DNA of 64,000 nucleotides. Origin: Littorina saxatilis (taxonomy: Eukaryota; Mollusca; Gastropoda; Littorinimorpha; Littorinidae). Shown in pieces: positions 59,101-64,000 of the stretch. The notes under the pieces were generated by a model. The model was not told the origin of the DNA and made no database searches. It saw only the letters and a program-made list of their open reading frames with translations. Position 1 is the stretch's first letter, and every line of letters starts with the position of its first letter. A program made the position numbers and the translations under genes. The DNA lies in the NCBI RefSeq assembly GCF_037325665.1, contig NC_090245.1, positions 52,215,225 through 52,279,224 of the forward strand, given 5' to 3'.

Positions 59101-61818
59101 TCTCAGCCTCCTTCCAGTTCCTGTACGACTTGACGCGCTCATGGAACACTTCCTGTAAGCATCAACAAGAAAGTGCTCAGCCAACAGAAGGTCTCTACAC
59201 AGTTACAATCTCCAAGTCACAGAGTAGACAGTGATTAACTTTGTTCCCCAACAAACAAAAAAGGGAATCAGCTAGAAAGTCTCTAATGTCTAACAATCAT
59301 TGAATTGGTTAGGAATCCTGTGTTATTTTTCTGAATGTGCTGGAACTACAGACATCCTACAAGTGTAAGCAGACAATCACAGAGTGTACAAGGATTATAA
59401 TTATATTCAAAACTCAAATGGAGTTCAGGTAAAAGTTATCAATACATAGTGTGATGAGTTCATCAAACATTGATATTATTAGAGAATACAAGGAAAAGTA
59501 ACATAGCTCCTAATAGATGAAGAGTTTTTGAACGCTCAAATGAAGGCATAATTATACCCACACAAAATATAGAACTCAACTCATTACATAGCAGAAGCAA
59601 TAAACAACTGACACTCAAGACTCAAAGGTTTAACTGTCCACTAAGAATCGAATAAAAAGTGTTCGGAAGTGTCAAATCTGCATTGAAAACCAGACTTGCA
59701 TCCAAACAAAACAAATCAAGTTATTGAAAAAGAAAACACAGCTACAACAACATAGCAAAGTGCAGGCAAGAAGTGCATCCCATAAAAGAACATGAAAACA
59801 CATCTACAGCAATTTCATAACAAAAAAAGCAAATGCTTACACGACTCACCCTAATTATACTGTTCAAAAAAAGAAACGCATAGTTGCTACTTGCCAAATT
59901 TGTTTTATTTTTCGAAAAAATTAACAGAAAATCCAATATTTAGATTATTTGTTTGAAATTTGGTATGGACACAGTTGAATGCACACACAGTTCATTTGCA
60001 TCTTCAAATCAATCAGTCAATCAATACGATTGGGTGCCGAGGCTGTCAAGTCAGTAGGGGGTGTGACTGCCTTGAGCAGCAACAACTGCCCGGCACCTTC
60101 TGGGCATAGACTGGATCAGATGCCGGATATCTTGCTGTGGGATGGTGTCCCACTCCTCCTGAAGTGCCTGCAATAGATCGCGGTGATTTGCCGGCGCTTC
60201 TTCTCGCCTGCGCACACGTCTGTCCAATTCATCCCAGAGGTGTTCTATCGGGTTCATGTCTGGCGACATGGATGGCCAGGGAAGCACCTGGACATGGTGG
60301 TCGGTGAGGAACTGGGTGGTGAGTCGTGCTGTGTGCGGGCGAGCGTTGTCCTGCTGGAATATGGCATCCTGGTCAGCCAGAAGAGGAAGGGCGTGTGGGC
60401 GCAGAATTTCCTCCACGTATCGCTGGGCAGTTATGCGCCCTTGGACTGCACCAGGGTGCTCCTTCCAGCGGTATTGATCGCCCCCCACACCATGACGCCT
60501 CCACCACCATGAACGGGTGCCTCATCCACACAGTTGGGCGCGTAACGTTCGTTTACTCTCCGGTAGACCCTCCTCCGACCATCATGTCGCTGGAGCAGGA
60601 AGTAGGACTCGTCGCTGAACCACACGTGTCTCCCGTGATTCCGGACGGTCCAGCGAAGGTGCTGGTTGCCCCACTGCACTCGGTTGTGGCGATGGCGGCG
60701 GGTGAGGACAGCTCCTCTGTGAGGTCTGCGAGCTCTCAAACCAGCTTCATGCAGGCGGTTCCGCACGGTCTGGTCCGATAATCGGTGTGGCCCGGGGAGA
60801 GCCTGGACAGAAGATGAGGCCGACAGGAAACGATTCCGGAGGTGGCGGAGCCGTATGAAGCGGTCGTGAGCAGCAGTTGTCGCCCTTGGTCTTCCCGCTC
60901 GTGGCAAGTCAGCAACGGAGCCAGTGGCTTGAAACCTGACCCACAGTCTACTGATGGTGCTCTGGGACACGTGGAAGTGCCTGGCGATTGCACTTTGACT
61001 TTGGCCTGCTTGTAAACGACCCAATGCAATTTGGCGGTCTTCTCTGCTCAATCGGGCCATCTTTCGTCGCTGAATTGTCGTCTGATTTCTTTGTGGCGAA
61101 CAATCCGCTTTTATGGGTTTTGGAAGACATGGTGAGAGCTCAATATTCCCCGAGTTTCACGAGATTACACTGAAGCATGACGAGTGGTCGTGCCAAATGA
61201 GCAATTTTGACATTGTAGCCACTGATAACGCATGCGTCACGTGCAGAGCTCACTTGTGGCAATGGACGAAAGGTCGACGACCAGATAAACATTTTCTGCA
61301 GTTTGGTGGATATCCTTGTAGCCATATAACTAAATTAACCAAATATTACAAGCTATGCGTTTCTTTTTTTGAACAGTATATATGTGTAACATAAATGAGA
61401 AACAAATCCTCCGCTGCTCTAGCTCTATGAACAGTCAAGAAAATGATAATTTACTTTTCATGGGGCGAAACTAGACCCCACTGTGACCAGGATCAAGCAG
61501 GATCGATACTGCCATGTCTAGCTGTCATCAAACCCTCAAAGTCTATGACATATGACAAAGTGCAGTAATGCCCATGAAAGTGTATGACACTACACAGTTT
61601 ATTCATTCACACCTTGACAGAGCTGATGAGCTGAATGTAGTCCTTGAGGAGCTCAGCCAAGACGTAGAAGTCGGTGTCTGCCTGCTGTTTCTGCACTGCT
61701 TCTATCTTCTCCTCAGTCTCAGCCAGCTGGGACAGGGCTCGCGACAGAGTGGTGTGCTCTTCAACGTTGCCCAGCATGGCCGCGCTCTTGGCAAACACTG
61801 CTGTGGCCTGGCTCAGTT
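56192..61818 (-). CDS. SNX1/SNX2: SNX1/SNX2-type sorting nexin, C-terminal BAR domain (partial)
   Basis: SNX1/2 form dimers with SNX5/6 and tubulate endosomal membranes for retrieval of cargo with retromer. Exons seen, minus strand: 61818-61613, 59152-59009, 57321-57169, 56242-56192; 184 codons plus stop, in frame. The product runs ELSQATAVFAKSAAMLGNVE, then FHERVKSYRNWKEAETMLGKKR, then FEKLSKVIRREVSRFEAYRV and ends LIKYWEAFLPEAKAIA, the invariant SNX1/2 tail. This is the second half of the BAR coiled-coil domain. The N-terminal region and PX domain must be encoded beyond 64000; nothing from 61819 to 64000 looks like another exon. Introns hold a Tc1 element, a TCAAGGTCA-rich repeat and a hairpin. 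SNX1 versus SNX2 cannot be settled from this part. Confidence 0.93.
56325..56455. repeat. Imperfect foldback, MITE-like
   Basis: TATTTTTGACATTTTACACAG at the left is mirrored by CTGTGTAAAATTTCAT then GTCAAAAATA at the right. Inner words GACAGTCA / TGACTGTC also pair, with ACCGCGCTAGCGGT at the centre. Lies in an SNX1/2 intron. Confidence 0.7.
56880..56901. repeat. Poly-C tract
   Basis: About 22 C in the SNX1/2 intron before the last exon. Confidence 0.9.
57671..58488 (-). repeat. ~0.8-kb dispersed repeat rich in TCAAGGTCA, inverted copy
   Basis: Reverse complement of the repeat at 49732-50520 with few changes. At least seven TCAAGGTCA/TGACCTTGA words. In an SNX1/2 intron. Confidence 0.9.
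59858..61378 (-). mobile_element. Tc1-type transposon, nearly intact
   Basis: Identical 26-bp ends (TACTGTTCAAAAAAAGAAAC then GCATAG) with TA on both sides (59856-59857, 61379-61380). 1521 bp, the normal size for Tc1. It encodes a DD34E transposase with a single frameshift. Sits in an SNX1/2 intron, same strand. Confidence 0.95.
60051..61060 (-). pseudogene. Tc1-like DD34E transposase with one frameshift
   Basis: Starts ATG 61060 (MARLSREDRQIALGRLQAGQ). The first helix-turn-helix is about aa 8-50, a GRPR linker follows (AGRPRATT), then a second helix-turn-helix. Catalytic Asp in WFSDESY, second Asp in FQQDNARPHTA, Glu 35 positions later in MNPIEHLWDE, thus DD34E. The first frame ends at 60431 and the second runs through 60051. 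The shift lies near 60450, where one base seems lost between LVQ and VQGRITAQRY. Total length is about 335 aa, typical for Tc1. Confidence 0.9.
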
Positions 61819-62097
61819 CTGACATGAAAAAGAGCACAATTTTAACACAATGGTAAAGAGAAACATTCCCCATAGAGCCACTTGTTAATTGTTTCTTGTT
61901 TCTGAAAAGCACTAATCAAAAAATTGCTCCAGGGGCTTGCAACGTAGTACAATATATGACCTTACTGGGAGAATGCAAGTTTCCAGTACAAAGGACTTTA
62001 CATTTCTTACATACTGCTTGACTAAAATCTTTACAAACATTGACTATATTCTATACAAGAAACACTTAACAAGGGTAAAAGGAGAAACAGAATCCGT

Positions 62098-62165
62098 TAG
62101 TCGCCTCTTACGACATGCTGGGGAGCATCGGGTAAATTCTTCCCCCTAACCCGCGGGGGGTAAGT
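62098..62165 (-). repeat. Short conserved SINE-type piece
   Basis: AGTCGCCTCTTACGACATGC and CTAACCCGCGGGGGGTAA match the conserved end of a SINE group I remember from molluscs. No head seen. Confidence 0.35.
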
Positions 62166-62426
62166 TCAGCCTTTATGGCTACCCAAATGGGGATATATAA
62201 AGACAAACGTCTCAGCTCACAAAGTGCATGAGAGCCAAACACTGTTCAAGAACCTTGAACACACAAAAACACAAACCATATGTGTACTGATCTCAATCAC
62301 CTGCACCAAAGCAATCCTTCAACCTTGAGATGCTTCTGAATGTACAACCTCTACAGAGGCAGCAGTGTAAAGCATTGCCTCAAGCAGAAGAATGTTAAAA
62401 GTCTGAGATCATTAAAGGACTCTAGT

Positions 62427-62806
62427 CTTCTTTTGCGTTCGTGGGCTGAAACTCCCACGTACACTTGTGTTTTTTGCACGAGTGGAATTTTACGTGTATG
62501 ACCGTTTTTACCCCGCCATTAAGGCAGCCATATGCCGCTTTCGGAGGAAGCATGCTGGATATTTTCGTGTTTCTATAACCCACCGAACTCTGACATGGAT
62601 TACAGGATCTTTTCCGTGCGCACTTGGTCTTGTGCTTGCGTGTACACACGAAGGGGGATAAGCCACTAGCAGGTCTGCACATAAGTTGACCTGGGAGATC
62701 GGAAAAATCTCCACACTTAACCCACCAGGCGGCCGCGACCGGGATTCGAACCCTCGACCTTCCGATTAAGAGGCCGACGTCTTACCACCCCGCCACAGCG
62801 CCCGTC
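62427..62806 (-). repeat. SINE family S2, full copy with target duplication
   Basis: AGGACTCTAGT flanks it at 62416-62426 and 62807-62817. Reverse copy of the element at 35590; the tRNA-like head lies near 62800 (GGTCGAGGGTTCGAATCCC on the minus strand). In the SNX1/2 intron upstream of the first seen exon. Confidence 0.9.
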
Positions 62807-62857
62807 AGGACTCTAGTAAATTAGTAAGTAACCCAAAGGCAGATTCACAAACAAGAA

Positions 62858-63524
62858 CAAGTCGCGTAAGGCGAAATTACTACATTTAGTCAAGCTGTCG
62901 AACTCACAGAATAAAACTGAACACACTGCATTTTTTCACCAAGACCGCATACTTGTAGTTTCGTCAGTCCACCGCTCGTGGCAAAGGCAGTGAAATCGAC
63001 AAGCCAGAATAGTGCAGTAATAGTCGCGCTGAGCGGGATAGTACGCTTTTCTGTACCTATCTTCGTTTTAACTTTCTGAGCGTGTTTTTAATCCAAACAT
63101 ATCATATCTATATGTTTTTGGAATGAGAAACCGACAAGGAATAAGATGAAATTGTTTTGAAATCGATTTCGGACATTTTATTTTAATCATAATTTTTATA
63201 TTTTTAATTTTCGGAGCTTCTTTTAAATCCGAATATAACATATTTATATGTTTTTTGAATCAGAAAATGATGAAGAATAAGATGAACGTAATTTTGGATC
63301 GTTTTGAAAACAAAAAAATTTAATTACAATTTTCAGATTTTTAATGACCAAAGTCATTAATTAATTTTTAAGCCTCCAGGCTGAAATACAATACCAAAGT
63401 CCGGCCTTTGTCGAAAATTGCTTGGCCAAAATTTCAATCAATTTGATTGAAAAATGAGGGTGTGACAGTGCCGCCTCAACTTTTACAAAAAGCCGGATAT
63501 GACGTCACCAAAGACATATATAAA
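62858..63524 (+). repeat. Dispersed repeat 'R', 3'-truncated copy
   Basis: Follows R from CAAGTCGCGTAAGGCGAAAT to GACGTCACCAAAGACATATA, where the next copy starts. Confidence 0.85.
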
Positions 63525-64000
63525 ACAAGTCGCGGAAGGCGAATATACAATATTTAGTCAAGTAGCTGTCGAACTCACAGAATGAAACTGAACGCAATGC
63601 CATTTTTCAGCAAGACCGTATACTCGAAGCATCGTCAGTCCACCGCTCATGGCAAAGGCAGTGAAATTGACAAGAAGAGCGGGGTAGTAGTTGCGCTAAG
63701 AAGGATAGCACGCTTTTCTGTACCTCTCTTTGTTTTAACTTTCTGAGCGTGTTTTTAATCCAAACATATCATATCTATATGTTTTTGGAATCAGGAACCG
63801 ACAAGGAATAAGATGAAAGTGTTTTTAAATTGATTTGGACACTTTAATTTTGATAATAATTTTTATATATTTAATTTTCAGAGCTTGTTTTTAATCCGAA
63901 TATAACATATTTATGTTTTTGGAATCAGCAAATGATGGAGAATAAGATGAACGTAAATTTGGATCGTTTTATAAATGTTTATTTTTTTTTACAATTTTCC
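63525..64000 (+). repeat. Dispersed repeat 'R', copy running off the window
   Basis: Begins CAAGTCGCGGAAGGCGAATA directly after the truncated copy and continues beyond the end. Confidence 0.85.

Noticed and set aside
60326-60781. 151-codon plus-strand frame in the Tc1 element
   Set aside because: Antisense shadow of the transposase, which carries all the recognised motifs.

Overview
The window looks like nuclear DNA of a mollusc, most likely a marine gastropod. The genes are intron-rich metazoan genes. The intergenic and intronic DNA is full of tRNA-headed SINEs with (GAA)n or (CAAA)n tails, CA/TTG microsatellites, poly-C/poly-G tracts and a dispersed ~0.8 kb repeat that I associate from memory with caenogastropod genomes. 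That taxonomic call is an inference; the gene calls are firmer.

Four host genes are present. From left to right they are NUDT12 (+, 1888-16303, six exons, 438 aa), PTAR1 (-, 29042-23530, seven exons, 441 aa), PDCD7 (+, 30768-45427, nine coding exons, 649 aa) and the last four exons of a sorting nexin of the SNX1/SNX2 type (-, 61818-56192, 5' part beyond the window). In each gene the exons I placed join in frame with GT-AG introns and give the expected C-terminus. Their jobs differ: peroxisomal or cytosolic NAD(P)H and cap decapping (NUDT12), the alpha subunit of geranylgeranyltransferase III (PTAR1), the U11/U12 minor-spliceosome 59K protein (PDCD7) and retromer-linked membrane tubulation (SNX1/2). 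PTAR1 and PDCD7 are head to head and PDCD7 and SNX1/2 converge.

Most of the rest is transposable-element archaeology. NUDT12 intron 2 (11.3 kb) holds a stack: a dispersed repeat is split by DIRS-type retroelement fossils, one of whose ends is split by a piggyBac-type element at TTAA, which is itself split by a second DIRS fossil with near-identical inverted ends. A second stack lies just 3' of PDCD7 (45795-52967): a DIRS fossil is split by a 6.3 kb DNA transposon with an 8-bp target duplication and subterminal ATCACGATCACG repeats, which holds a pogo-like element, two dispersed-repeat copies and hAT-like MITEs.

Other notable items are two Tigger/pogo-derived elements that keep only a CENP-B-like DNA-binding domain (one sits in the first bases of a PDCD7 intron, beside the splice donor), a TTAA-flanked MITE, an unclassified 2.4 kb element with terminal inverted repeats, a nearly intact Tc1 element in an SNX1/2 intron, a ~265-bp inverted SINE pair in PDCD7 intron 8, and repeats dense in TCAAGGTCA nuclear-receptor-type half-sites. 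I found no CRISPR array, no convincing free-standing RNA gene and no clearly new multi-gene system.
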